Assembly: GCA_019745195.1 (NCBI GenBank)
Contig: JAIETL010000021.1
Location: 42,204 to 106,203, forward strand
DNA: 64,000 nucleotides
Origin: Beijerinckiaceae bacterium
GTDB taxonomy: Bacteria > Pseudomonadota > Alphaproteobacteria > Rhizobiales > Beijerinckiaceae
Direction: 5' to 3'
Below are positions 38,246-47,934 of the stretch, piece after piece. Below the pieces are notes generated by a model that was not told the DNA's origin, did not search any database, and saw nothing but the letters and a program-made list of their open reading frames with translations. Both the position numbers and the translations under genes were made by a program. Position 1 is the first letter of the stretch. Every line of letters begins with the position of its first letter.

Positions 38246-38863
38246 ATGGCTGATCATAGCGATTGTTCCATGACGGCTTCCGACGAGGCGACCACCCGCG
38301 TCGATCAGATCGCGGAGGCGGCGCTGCGGCGCTTCGCGCGCTATGGCTTCAAGCGTTCGTCGATGGACGACATCGCCCGCGAGGCGGGGCTGGCCAAGGC
38401 GACGCTCTATCTGCATTTCAAGGGCAAGGACGACGTCTTCCGGGCGATGCTGGCGCTGATCGGCCGCAGCGTCGAGGCGCGCTGCGCGGCGGTGATGGCG
38501 GCGCGTGCGCCCTTCGCGGCCAAGCTCGCAGCCCTGCTCGACGCCCATTACGGCACGGGCTATGCCTGTTTCGGATCGGGCGAGCATCTCGTCGAACTCA
38601 AATCCGTCATGCTGAGCATCGCCGGCGCGGAGGTCGAGGCGTTCGAGGCGATCTTCGCACGCCACGTCACCATGCTGATCGAGTCCGCCGAGGCGGAGGG
38701 TGCGATCTCGCTGGAGCGCAGCGGGCTCGCCAGAGCCGATTTTGTCGCGACGCTGATGCGCGCTGCCGCCGGCGCCAAGCCTGTCACGGGCCTCTCGCAC
38801 GAGATCTATGCGACACGTCTGCGCGAGATCGCGGCCGTCTTCGCGGCCGCGATCTCGCCCTGA
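38246..38863 (+). CDS. TetR/AcrR family transcriptional regulator
   Basis: A 205-residue regulator. The helix-turn-helix occupies about residues 20-66: 'IAEAALRRFARYGFKRSSMD', 'DIAREAGLAKATLYLHF' and 'KGKDDVFRAML' are typical of TetR. The C-terminal ligand domain is helical. ATG at 38246 is the start; ATG at 38270 would still keep the DNA-binding domain. It is divergent from the molybdenum hydroxylase operon and probably represses it until an aromatic or aldehyde ligand binds. Confidence 0.87.
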   Translation: MADHSDCSMTASDEATTRVDQIAEAALRRFARYGFKRSSMDDIAREAGLAKATLYLHFKGKDDVFRAMLALIGRSVEARCAAVMAARAPFAAKLAALLDAHYGTGYACFGSGEHLVELKSVMLSIAGAEVEAFEAIFARHVTMLIESAEAEGAISLERSGLARADFVATLMRAAAGAKPVTGLSHEIYATRLREIAAVFAAAISP

Positions 38864-38866
38864 ACC

Positions 38867-40528
38867 TTATCTGCGGCGGATGCCGGTGATTCCGCCGAAG
38901 ATGGCGCCGCCGATGATCTGGCCGACGGCGGCCGCTCCGGCCCCGCCATCGTCAGGCAGCGAGCGGTCCCGCACCCGGCCGCGATAGACCGGTTGCGCGC
39001 CGTATTCGTAATCGCCGGTGCGCTCGACGCGCTCCCTGACGACCCGGCGGGTCGGCGCAGGCTCGACCGCCTCGCGCTGCCGACGCTCCGGTCTCGCCTT
39101 CGGCGGCGGCTGCTCGGCGGCGAGCAGCTTGCGATAGGCCTGCTCGCTCTGGACGTTCAGGGCGGTGGCCTGCATCGCGGTGAGGAAGCCCGTCACGGGG
39201 ATGCCGCGCGAGGCCTGCCAGTCGCGTATGGCCCGGCGCTGGCTTTCGCCGAAATTCGCCGACTGCGGTCCGGGCCTGAAGCCGCTGGCGCGCAGCCGCG
39301 TCTGCAGCTCGCGCCGCGCCTTGCCGTTGAGCTTCATCGCGGCTTCGGTCTTCGCCGAGCCGACCTCGCCCTTCAGCGCCTCGTCGGGCGAGGGCGCACG
39401 CGACGCGACCGTCGCGGCTCCGGCCCCCGCCCCGACAGCTGCGGCCGTCAGGGCTGCAACCGCGACAGGCGCGGCCGACGCTGAGGCGGGCGCGGCCGCC
39501 GGCGGCGCCGCGGCAGTTTCCTGCAGCCTGGCCAGGCGGTTGCGCGCAAAGGCGGCGAACTGGCCGTTCGGAAAGGCGTCGAGATAGGCCCTGAAATCGG
39601 CCGTCGAATTGCCGCGGTCGGCAGCCTCCCACATCTTGATGTCGAGCTGGCTGCGGTCGAGACCGACGGGAGCTGCCGGCAGGGTCGGCGGCGGAATGGC
39701 GATGGCGGGATCGACCGACGAGATCTTGACCGAGGGGTTCATCCTGAATTCCCCGATGATCGAGGAATTGGTCCAGGGCTTCTGCTTGCGCCCGGTCGAT
39801 TCCCAGACATCGGCGCGGACACGGTCCATCACGGTCGTGATCGAGACCTCGCTGGTCTCGATATGCTTCAGCAGGGCCGCGGTGAACGGGCTGTTGCCGT
39901 CGCGCTCGCCATCGAGCGCGACCGAGCGCGGGTCGGTGGCGAAGGCGATCAGGATGCCGGAGGCTGACTGCGTCTCGATGGCGCTCAGGCCGCGATAGAC
40001 CGAACGGGACCGGCTCGCGAGTTGCGAGGTGAACGGGTTGTCGCGGCAGGCGTCGAGGATCACGATGTTGACCCGCTCGTCGCGCTGCATCTGGCGCAGG
40101 ATGAGATGCACGTTGACGGCGCGGAAATCGAGATCGGCCTCGGATTTCAGCGCCGCGTCCACGGGAAGAAGATAGTTTTCGTCGCCGACGGCGATGCCGT
40201 GGCCGGCATAGAAGACGAGCCCCGCCTTGGCGCCGTCGAGGCTGGTCGCAAAGTCGCGCACCGTGGTGCGCATCGCGTCCATGGAGAGGTCGTAGCCCTC
40301 GACGACCTCGAAGCCGAGGCGCTTCAGCGCGGCGGCAATCGCCTTGGCGTCGCGGGTCGGGTTGGCGAGCGGAGGCACGCTGGTATAGGCGCCGTTGCCG
40401 ATGACGAGCGCGACGCGGCGCTCTTCGGGCGCGGCCGCGGCCGGGACGGCTGCGGCGAGAAAGACGCAAACGAGGGCGGCCGCACCTGCGCGGGCCGCGG
40501 CGAGCAGAGACGAGACGGTCGCGCGCAT
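38867..40528 (-). CDS. Secreted caspase-family (metacaspase-like) protein with C-terminal peptidoglycan-binding-like region
   Basis: A 553-residue protein. An N-terminal hydrophobic signal (about residues 10-33) is followed by a caspase p20-like domain: 'RRVALVIGNGAYTSVPPL', catalytic His110 in 'VFYAGHGI' and catalytic Cys161 in 'ILDACRDNPF'. An Ala-rich linker follows at about residues 350-400. Residues about 430-490 ('LQTRLRASGFRPGPQS', 'RRAIRDWQASRGIPVTG') resemble a peptidoglycan-binding repeat. The C-terminus is glycine-rich. ATG at 40528 was chosen because GGGG lies before it and the signal follows; longer starts at 40540 and 40543 exist. Targets are unknown. Confidence 0.82.
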   Translation of the reverse strand: MRATVSSLLAAARAGAAALVCVFLAAAVPAAAAPEERRVALVIGNGAYTSVPPLANPTRDAKAIAAALKRLGFEVVEGYDLSMDAMRTTVRDFATSLDGAKAGLVFYAGHGIAVGDENYLLPVDAALKSEADLDFRAVNVHLILRQMQRDERVNIVILDACRDNPFTSQLASRSRSVYRGLSAIETQSASGILIAFATDPRSVALDGERDGNSPFTAALLKHIETSEVSITTVMDRVRADVWESTGRKQKPWTNSSIIGEFRMNPSVKISSVDPAIAIPPPTLPAAPVGLDRSQLDIKMWEAADRGNSTADFRAYLDAFPNGQFAAFARNRLARLQETAAAPPAAAPASASAAPVAVAALTAAAVGAGAGAATVASRAPSPDEALKGEVGSAKTEAAMKLNGKARRELQTRLRASGFRPGPQSANFGESQRRAIRDWQASRGIPVTGFLTAMQATALNVQSEQAYRKLLAAEQPPPKARPERRQREAVEPAPTRRVVRERVERTGDYEYGAQPVYRGRVRDRSLPDDGGAGAAAVGQIIGGAIFGGITGIRRR

Positions 40529-40962
40529 GTTGATCCCCATCATCCCGACCCGTCTCCCGGCTTGACGCAGAGAGAGGCGGGCGCTTCCAAAAGGCCCGGC
40601 TGAAGGCGCGAAATGCAGTCGCACAATCTCGCCCGAACTGCCCTTAGTGTAAAGCAGCGCCGTTAAGGTTCATTAAGAACCTGTTGCGCCATGCCCCCAG
40701 GCCTCCGGCGCTCCCGGCCATACGGAATTCCGCAAAGCCGGATCGGTTTCGTCGCGGGAAAAATCCGGCGGTTTCGTCCCTTTTCCGGGCATGTTTTCAC
40801 TAGATCGACGAAATCACGCCAAATTGAGCGCGACACCGCCCGCTGTCGCTCCGAGGCACGGCCGCCGCGCCGTTGACACTCGCGCTGAGGGCAGTGCAGC
40901 ATCTCGATCAAGAGGGAACGAACTCAAGAAGAAGATTGCGATGATACGTTGCGGCTTGAGCC
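40529..40962. other. Intergenic region between caspase-like gene and livG
   Basis: This 434-base non-coding stretch must hold both divergent promoters. A -35-like TTGACA is at 40873-40878, about 84 bases before the livG ATG, but no good -10 follows. TTAA-N6-TTAA at 40663-40676 is one base short of a CtrA-like site. No RNA gene, repeat family member or convincing small ORF was recognised. Confidence 0.5.
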
Positions 40963-41716
40963 ATGGCTGACGACACGATTTTGTCGACGTCCGGCCTGAC
41001 CAAGGATTTCGGCGGCTTCACGGCCGTCAACGGCGTCGACCTCACGGTCCGGCGCGGCTCGATCCATGCGCTGATCGGCCCCAACGGCGCGGGCAAGACG
41101 ACCTGCTTCAACCTGCTGACCAAGTTCCTCGCGCCCAGCAAGGGCGCGATCGTCTATAACGGCCGCGACATCACGCGCGAAAAGCCCGCCGAGATCGCCC
41201 GGCTCGGGCTGGTGCGCTCCTTCCAGATCTCGGCGGTTTTCCCGCAGCTTTCGGTCAAGACGAATGTCCGCATCGCGCTGCAGCGCAAGCGCGGCGATTC
41301 CTTCGATTTCTGGCGCTCGGAGGCGGTGCTGAAGCCGCTCGACGACGAAGCACTGCGACTGGTCGATGCGGTCGGCCTGTCAGCCTTCGCCGATCTGCCG
41401 GCGGTGGAGTTATCCTATGGTCGAAAGCGGGCCCTCGAGATCGCGACGACGCTGGCGCTCGACCCCGAGATGATGCTGCTCGACGAACCCATGGCCGGCA
41501 TGGGCCGCGAGGATGTCGAGCGGATCGAGGCGCTGATCCGCAAGGTCGCGGTCAACCGCACCATCCTGATGGTCGAGCACAATCTCTCGGTCGTCGCCTC
41601 GCTGTCGGACAGGATCACCGTTCTGGCGCGCGGGCAGGTGCTGGCCGAGGGCGACTATGCACAGGTCTCCAAGGACCCGCGCGTGATCGAGGCCTATATC
41701 GGCTCCGGGGTCGGCC

Positions 41717-41727
<11 letters not shown>
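40963..41727 (+). CDS. livG: Branched-chain amino acid-type ABC transporter ATP-binding protein LivG
   Basis: A 254-residue ATPase. It carries Walker A 'LIGPNGAGKTTCFNLL' near residue 42, signature 'LSYGRKRALEIA' near residue 148, Walker B 'MMLLDEPMAGMG' and switch His 'MVEHNLSVV'. The extended 'NLLTKFLAPSKGAIVYNGRDIT' is characteristic of LivG. It is the first gene of livG-livF-livK-livH-livM. The stop overlaps the livF start by eleven bases. The transported substrate may be a branched-chain amino acid or an aromatic acid. Confidence 0.9.
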
Positions 41728-42463
<736 letters not shown>

Positions 42464-42540
42464 GCCGACCAGCCTTGCGCAACCGCCTTCGCCAACAAGA
42501 AACCATGTCGAAACCGACACCATCTCAGGGAGAGACACGC

Positions 42541-43743
42541 ATGAAACTCAAGACATTGCTCGCCACCACCGCCTTCGCGGCGCTGGTCTCCGCGCCCGCG
42601 CTCGCGCAGGTCTCGATCAAGATCGGCGTGATGAACGACCGCTCCGGCCTTTATGCCGACCTGACCGGCGAGGGCTCCGCCGTGGCGGCGCGCCTCGCGG
42701 TCGAGGACTTCAAGGCGGCCGAGAAGGGCCTCAAGGTCGAGATCGTCTCGGCCGACCACCAGAACAAGCCCGATGTCGGCTCCAACATCGCCCGGCAATG
42801 GTACGACACCGACAATGTCGACGTGATCACCGACGTGCCGACCTCCTCCGTCGCGCTGGCGATCAACCAGATCACCAAGGACAAGAACAAGATCTTCCTG
42901 AATTCGGGCGCGGCCTCGTCAGACCTGACCAACAAGGCCTGTTCGCCCAACACCGTGCACTGGACCTACGACACCTATGCGCTCGCCAACGGCACCGGCG
43001 GCGCGATGGTCAAGGCCGGCGGCGATTCGTGGTACTTCCTCACCGCCGACTACGCCTTCGGCCATGCGCTGGAGCGCGACACGGCCGCCGTCGTGACCAA
43101 GAACGGCGGCAAGGTGCTGGGCGCGGTTCGCACCCCGTTCCCAGGCACGGACTTCTCCTCCTTCCTGCTGCAGGCGCAGGCCTCCAAAGCCAAAGTGATC
43201 GGGCTCGCCAACGCCGGCGGCGACACCATCAACTCGATCAAGCAGGCCGGCGAGTTCGGCATCACCCAGGGCGGTCAGAAGCTCGCCGGGCTGCTGGTCT
43301 TCATCAACGACGTGCATGCGCTCGGCCTGCAGACGGCGCAGGGCCTCGTGCTGACGGAGTCGTTCTACTGGGACCGCGACGAGGGCACGCGCGCCTGGTC
43401 GGCGCGCTTCGCCAAGGCCCATAACGGCAATATGCCGTCCATGGTGCAGGCCGGCGTCTACGGCGCCGTGCTGCACTACCTCAAGGCGGTCGCGGAGCTG
43501 AAGTCCAAGGATCCCGCCGCCGTGATGGCGAAGATGAAGGAAATGCCGACCGACGACACGCTGTTCGGCAAGGGCACGATCCGCGCCGACGGCCGAAAGA
43601 TGCATCCGATGTATCTCTACGAGGTCAAGAAGCCGGGCGAATCCAAGGCCAAGTGGGATTACTACAAGCAGCTTGCGGTGCTGCCGGCCGAGACGGCCTT
43701 CCGCCCGCTCTCCGAAAGCGAATGCCCGCTCGTCAAGAAGTGA
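42541..43743 (+). CDS. livK: ABC transporter substrate-binding protein (Leu/Ile/Val-binding type)
   Basis: A 400-residue periplasmic type I binding protein. The signal peptide 'MKLKTLLATTAFAALVSA' precedes the mature 'VSIKIGVMNDRSGLYADLTG'. ATG at 42541 has GGGAGAG at normal distance. The sequence lacks the classical leucine-binding signature and resembles binding proteins that rhizobia and phototrophs use for diverse amino or aromatic acids, so the ligand is unknown. It lies between the ATPase and permease genes of the same transporter. Confidence 0.87.
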   Translation: MKLKTLLATTAFAALVSAPALAQVSIKIGVMNDRSGLYADLTGEGSAVAARLAVEDFKAAEKGLKVEIVSADHQNKPDVGSNIARQWYDTDNVDVITDVPTSSVALAINQITKDKNKIFLNSGAASSDLTNKACSPNTVHWTYDTYALANGTGGAMVKAGGDSWYFLTADYAFGHALERDTAAVVTKNGGKVLGAVRTPFPGTDFSSFLLQAQASKAKVIGLANAGGDTINSIKQAGEFGITQGGQKLAGLLVFINDVHALGLQTAQGLVLTESFYWDRDEGTRAWSARFAKAHNGNMPSMVQAGVYGAVLHYLKAVAELKSKDPAAVMAKMKEMPTDDTLFGKGTIRADGRKMHPMYLYEVKKPGESKAKWDYYKQLAVLPAETAFRPLSESECPLVKK

Positions 43744-43757
43744 GTTGATCCCACGCG

Positions 43758-43858
43758 CCGTCATCCTGGACAAGCCGCGTAGCGGTGCCGAGCCGGGATT
43801 CATCATAGGGCATGACCGCGCTCTAGGATGGATCCCGGGTCAAGCCCGGGATGACGGG
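43758..43858. repeat. Palindromic intergenic element (type D)
   Basis: CGTCATCCTGGACAAGCCG and GAGCCGGGATTCAT face ATGGATCCCGGGTCAAGCCCGGGATGACGG, forming an imperfect long hairpin. It lies in the 157 bases between livK and livH. Such an element after a binding protein gene could protect its mRNA and lower downstream expression. Confidence 0.78.
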
Positions 43859-43900
43859 CAGGTTAGAGCGCCCAAAACACAAGAACGATCTGAGTCCCTT

Positions 43901-44788
43901 ATGTTCGAGCTTCTCGGAATCCCCCCACAGGCGCTGTTCGGGCAGGTCCTGCTCGGCCTGATCAACGGCTCGTTCTACGCCATCCTCAGCCTCGGGCTGG
44001 CGGTGATCTTCGGGCTGCTCAACATCATCAACTTCACCCATGGCGCGCAGTACATGATGGGCGCCTTCGTCGCCTGGATGTGCCTGAACTATTTCGGGAT
44101 CAACTATTGGGCGGCGCTACTGCTGGCCCCGATCGTCGTGGGCGCGACGGGCATCGCGATCGAGCGGCTGCTGCTGAAACGCATCGCCCATGTCGACCAT
44201 CTCTACGGGCTGCTGCTGACCTTCGGCCTGGCGCTGATCATCCAGGGCCTGTTCCGCAACCAGTACGGCTCGTCGGGCCTCGCCTACCAGATACCTGCCG
44301 AACTGCGCGGCGGCCAGAATCTCGGCTTCATGTTCCTGCCCTATTATCGCGGCTGGGTCGTCGTCGCCTCGCTCGTCGTCTGTCTCGCGACCTGGTTCCT
44401 GATCGAGAAGACGAGGCTCGGGGCTTATCTGCGGGCCGCGACAGAGAACCCGACGCTGACGCAGGCTTTCGGCATCAACGTGCCGCTGCTGGTGACGCTG
44501 ACCTACGGCTTCGGCGTCGCGCTCGCGGCCTTCGCCGGCGTGCTCGCCGCGCCGATCTATTCGGTCAACCCGAACATGGGCGCGGACCTCATCATCGTCG
44601 TCTTCGCCGTTGTCGTTATCGGCGGCATGGGCTCGATCCTGGGCGCGATCGTCACCGGCTTCTCGCTCGGCTTGATCGAGGGCCTGACCAAGGTGTTCTA
44701 TCCGGAAGCCTCGGCGACCGTGATCTTCATCATCATGGTGCTGGTGCTGCTGGTGAAGCCGGCCGGCCTGTTCGGGCGCGCCGCGTGA
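43901..44788 (+). CDS. livH: Branched-chain amino acid-type ABC transporter permease LivH
   Basis: A 295-residue membrane protein with about eight hydrophobic segments. 'GLINGSFYAILSLGLAVIFG' and 'NIINFTHGAQYMMGAFVA' are LivH signatures. 'RAATENPTLTQAFGINV' near residue 185 is the coupling loop. ATG at 43901 follows the type D repeat. It forms the membrane channel with LivM, whose gene starts 34 bases downstream. Confidence 0.9.
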   Translation: MFELLGIPPQALFGQVLLGLINGSFYAILSLGLAVIFGLLNIINFTHGAQYMMGAFVAWMCLNYFGINYWAALLLAPIVVGATGIAIERLLLKRIAHVDHLYGLLLTFGLALIIQGLFRNQYGSSGLAYQIPAELRGGQNLGFMFLPYYRGWVVVASLVVCLATWFLIEKTRLGAYLRAATENPTLTQAFGINVPLLVTLTYGFGVALAAFAGVLAAPIYSVNPNMGADLIIVVFAVVVIGGMGSILGAIVTGFSLGLIEGLTKVFYPEASATVIFIIMVLVLLVKPAGLFGRAA

Positions 44789-44822
44789 TGGCGGTGCGCT
44801 TCAACGAGACGAGGACCTGACC

Positions 44823-45815
44823 ATGGCCAACATCACCCTCGACGACGCCCCCGCCGGCGGCATCGCGCTGGCCGAGACGAGCCGGGGCACGGAGCGCCTG
44901 CACAGGGCGGTCTTCATCGGGCTGGGCATCCTGCTCGTGATCGCGCCCTTCGTGGTCTATCCCGTCTTCGTCATGAAGGTTCTGTGCTTTGCGCTGTTTG
45001 CGCTCGCCTTCAACCTGCTGCTTGGCTATGGCGGCCTGCTCTCCTTCGGCCACGCCGCCTATTTCGGTATGGCGGCCTATGTTTCGGCCTATGCCGCGAA
45101 GGTCTGGGGCTTTCCGCCCGAATTCGCGATCCTCTCGGGCATGCTGGTCGCGGGCGTGCTGGGCCTCGTCTTCGGGGCGCTGGCGATCCGCCGGCAGGGC
45201 ATCTATTTCGCCATGATCACGCTGGCGCTGGCGCAGATGGTGTTCTTCTTCTCGCTGCAGACGCCGAAATTCACCGGCGGCGAGGACGGCATCCAGGCCG
45301 TGCCGCGCGGCTATCTCTTCGGCCTCTTCAATCTCGGCGACGACCGGACGCTTTACTGGCTCGTGGCGGCGATCTTCATGGCCGGCCTCCTGCTGATCTA
45401 CCGGATCATCCACTCGCCCTTCGGCCAGGTCTGCAAGGCGATCCGCGACAACGAGCCCCGCGCCATCTCGCTCGGCTACCGCGCCAACCAGTACAAGCTC
45501 GCCGTCTTCGTGCTGTCGGCGACGCTCGCCGGGCTGGCGGGTGCGACCAAAGCGATCGTCTTCCAGCTCGCCTCGCTGACAGACGTCCACTGGTCGATGT
45601 CGGGCGAGGTCGTGCTGATGACACTGGTGGGCGGACTCGGCACCGTGTTCGGGCCGATCGTGGGCGCGCTCGTCATCGTCTCGATGCAGAACTATCTCGC
45701 GGGGCTGGGCTCCTGGGTGCTGGTGATCCAGGGCGTGATCTTCGTGATCTGCGTGATGCTGTTCCGCGAGGGCATCGTCGGCCTGATCGCCAAGAAGATC
45801 GGAAAGCCGCTTTAG
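44823..45815 (+). CDS. livM: Branched-chain amino acid-type ABC transporter permease LivM
   Basis: A 330-residue membrane protein. 'FNLLLGYGGLLSFGHAAYFG' near residue 62 is the LivM hallmark, and 'AIRDNEPRAISLGYRANQYK' near residue 205 is the coupling loop. It is the last gene of the transporter operon. Its stop codon overlaps the stop of the convergent cytochrome c gene by a few bases. Confidence 0.9.
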   Translation: MANITLDDAPAGGIALAETSRGTERLHRAVFIGLGILLVIAPFVVYPVFVMKVLCFALFALAFNLLLGYGGLLSFGHAAYFGMAAYVSAYAAKVWGFPPEFAILSGMLVAGVLGLVFGALAIRRQGIYFAMITLALAQMVFFFSLQTPKFTGGEDGIQAVPRGYLFGLFNLGDDRTLYWLVAAIFMAGLLLIYRIIHSPFGQVCKAIRDNEPRAISLGYRANQYKLAVFVLSATLAGLAGATKAIVFQLASLTDVHWSMSGEVVLMTLVGGLGTVFGPIVGALVIVSMQNYLAGLGSWVLVIQGVIFVICVMLFREGIVGLIAKKIGKPL

Positions 45816-46183
45816 GGGCGCAGCAGGAACGCCGCGACCGCCGCGCGCTCCGCCGCATCATCGAGGCCGGGCGCGCTCATCCAGCCGCCCTTCACGACGC
45901 TGTCGGGGTCGGCGAGATAGGCCGCGAGCCTGGCTTCGTCCCAAACCCAGCCCTGCGCCTTTGCGGCGCGAAAGGCCGGCGAATAGTCGAAGCCTTCGGC
46001 GGAGCCGACGACGCGGCCCTTCAGTCGGGCGAGATGCGGGCCTGCCATGCCGGCCTTGGCGGGATCCAGGCTATGGCAGGACTGGCAGGCCTCGAACAGC
46101 TTTTCGCCGCGCGCCGCGTCCTGCGCGGCGGCCGCGTCGATCGTCAAAGCCAGCGCCGCCAGCGCGGCGAAGCAAAACCTCAC
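45812..46183 (-). CDS. Small periplasmic c-type cytochrome
   Basis: A 123-residue class I cytochrome c with a signal peptide and one haem motif CQSCH near residue 35. An axial Met candidate lies in 'GGWMSAPGL' near residue 101. GTG at 46183 overlaps the stop of the upstream Vgb-like gene. It is similar in size to cytochrome c550-type carriers. Its coupling with the lyase-like gene suggests a shared periplasmic redox role, which is inference. Confidence 0.85.
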   Translation of the reverse strand: MRFCFAALAALALTIDAAAAQDAARGEKLFEACQSCHSLDPAKAGMAGPHLARLKGRVVGSAEGFDYSPAFRAAKAQGWVWDEARLAAYLADPDSVVKGGWMSAPGLDDAAERAAVAAFLLRP

Positions 46184-47187
46184 GCCGGCTGCACCGTCTG
46201 GATGCGGACGAGCCGGTCGTTGCCGCTCTCGCCGCCCCAGGCCTCGCCGGAGCGGCCGTCCATCTGGCGGACATTGGCGCCGGGCTTGTCGCTCGGGAAC
46301 GAATTGAAGGCTTCCGTCACAGGGTCGAACCGGACGATGGCGTTGGCGGTGAAGTCGGTCAGCCAGACCTTGTCGGCGTCGTCGACATAGACCGAATAGG
46401 TCCTCGGTTTCTCGCCCGGCAGCTTCCACGTCTTCCAGCTCTGGCTCAGCGTGTCGTAGGCCGAGACGTTGCCGGAGTTCCATTCGCTGACCCAGATGCG
46501 GTTCTTGGAATCCGACCAGGCGCGGCGCGCGCCCTGACCGGGCGTGGGCGGCTCGACCACCGTGACCTTGGCCGTTCCGGTGTCGATCCGGGCAATGTGG
46601 TTGCCGGCGAGCGAGGCGTACCAGACCTCGCCGGACGGCGTCATGGTGATGCCATAGGCGCCGCGCCCGCGCGGAGCGTCCCAGACCTCCATCTTCTCGG
46701 TCTTCGGGTCGAACCGGCCGATGACGCCGTTCTGGCCGGTGAACCAGAGGATGCCGGCCTTGTCGAAGACGCCGGTGTTGAGATTGGCCTTGGCCCGCTC
46801 GTCCGGCAGCCTGAACAGCGCGACCTTGTGCGTCTTGTCGTCGATGCGGGCGATGGCGTTCTGGCCGCCTTCGGTAACCCAGGCCGCGCCGTCGGGGCCG
46901 CGGATCACGCCATGGGGAGCGGCACCTTGCCCGAGTTCGACGATCCTGAGCTGGCCCGAGCGCGGATCGAACCGCCCGAGCGTACCGTTGCGCTGGCCGC
47001 AGACCCAGATCGTGCCGTCGCCCGCATCCGTGACGTCGCGCGAGCCCCTGATGCCCGGCACGTCGAAATAGGTGACGGTGAACCTGGTCCCGCCGGGAGC
47101 GGGCGCACCGGTGGCAAGCGCGCGGCCGATCAGGGCGGGCGCGCTCAGTGTCGCAAGGCCGAGATGGAGAAAGGAACGGCGCAGCAT
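46180..47187 (-). CDS. Virginiamycin B lyase-like (Vgb/streptogramin lyase family) beta-propeller protein
   Basis: A 335-residue exported beta-propeller protein. An N-terminal 'MLRRSFLHLGLATLSAPALI' looks like a Tat or Sec signal. Repeated blade motifs are visible, such as 'GTIWVCGQRNGTLGRFDP', 'GAAWVTEGGQNAIARID', 'GILWFTGQNGVIGRFDP' and 'KVWLTDFTANAIVRFDP'. Many family members are not antibiotic lyases, and here the partner is a cytochrome c, so drug resistance should not be assumed. ATG at 47187 starts the signal; the frame is open further upstream. Confidence 0.8.
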   Translation of the reverse strand: MLRRSFLHLGLATLSAPALIGRALATGAPAPGGTRFTVTYFDVPGIRGSRDVTDAGDGTIWVCGQRNGTLGRFDPRSGQLRIVELGQGAAPHGVIRGPDGAAWVTEGGQNAIARIDDKTHKVALFRLPDERAKANLNTGVFDKAGILWFTGQNGVIGRFDPKTEKMEVWDAPRGRGAYGITMTPSGEVWYASLAGNHIARIDTGTAKVTVVEPPTPGQGARRAWSDSKNRIWVSEWNSGNVSAYDTLSQSWKTWKLPGEKPRTYSVYVDDADKVWLTDFTANAIVRFDPVTEAFNSFPSDKPGANVRQMDGRSGEAWGGESGNDRLVRIQTVQPA

Positions 47188-47284
47188 GGAGCGTCTCCTT
47201 CGGTGATGTGCGTTTCGCTCAGGATGAGCGCCTGTAACCCTTGGGTAAACCGACAAGATGGTGAAACCGGGACGTCCGGGTCCA

Positions 47285-47926
47285 TCAAACCCGCCGTTGC
47301 AGGCCGACCGGCAGCGCGGAGACCCGCGCCATCTCGCCACCGAGGAAGCCTGCGGGATCGGCGAGATAGTCCTGCGCCATCGCCATGGCGTCGACGCCCC
47401 AGAATGTCTCGCCGTCGATCAAGAGGGTCGGCACGCCAAAGACCCCTGCCGCGACAGCCTCGTCGGTCGCCTGGCGCAGCGCGTCCTTGACGGCCTGATC
47501 GCCTGTCCGCTCCAGCGCGCCGGGATCGCCGCCGGCTTTCGCCACGGCGGCGAGAACCTCGGGGTCGTTGGCGTCGCGACCCTGCCCCCAGATCAGGCCC
47601 AGCGCCTCGTTCACCGCCGCTTCGTCACCATCGAGTGCGGTCAGCAAGCGCAGCATGGCGAGCGGGTTGAAGGGATGGGCCGGCGGAAAGCGGAAGGGCA
47701 GGCCGAGCGAGAGCGCGGCATGCGTGACAAGCCGATAGGTATGGATGCGCTTGGGCGCGATCTCGGCCGGGCCGAGCTGGCCCCAATGCTTCAGGACCGC
47801 GCCGAAGACGATCGGCTTCAGCACCACGGGGCGATGGCGGGCGATCTCGGGCAACCGGCTCAGCGCGACATAGGCGAAGGGCGAGATGACGTCGAAACAC
47901 CAGATCGCGGGCGCGGGCGCGGACAT
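47285..47926 (-). CDS. DsbA-family/2-hydroxychromene-2-carboxylate isomerase-like protein
   Basis: A 213-residue thioredoxin-fold protein of the GST-kappa/HCCA isomerase group. The catalytic-type Ser is in 'FDVISPFAYVAL' near residue 16. 'RFPPAHPFNPLAMLRLL' and 'GVFGVPTLLIDGETFWGVD' are family motifs. A GTG at 47938 overlapping the upstream stop is an alternative start. In naphthalene catabolism such enzymes act on ring-cleavage products with glutathione. No aromatic dioxygenase is adjacent, so the substrate is open. Confidence 0.83.
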   Translation of the reverse strand: MSAPAPAIWCFDVISPFAYVALSRLPEIARHRPVVLKPIVFGAVLKHWGQLGPAEIAPKRIHTYRLVTHAALSLGLPFRFPPAHPFNPLAMLRLLTALDGDEAAVNEALGLIWGQGRDANDPEVLAAVAKAGGDPGALERTGDQAVKDALRQATDEAVAAGVFGVPTLLIDGETFWGVDAMAMAQDYLADPAGFLGGEMARVSALPVGLQRRV

Positions 47927-47934
47927 CGCAGTAC

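Noticed and set aside
40663..40676. CtrA-like site TTAA-N6-TTAA upstream of the caspase-like gene
   Set aside because: The CtrA consensus has a seven-base spacer; the six-base spacer and the distance of about 135 bases from the start make it weak.
46180..47187. Streptogramin resistance determinant
   Set aside because: Family similarity alone does not show lyase activity, and the operon partner is a cytochrome c.
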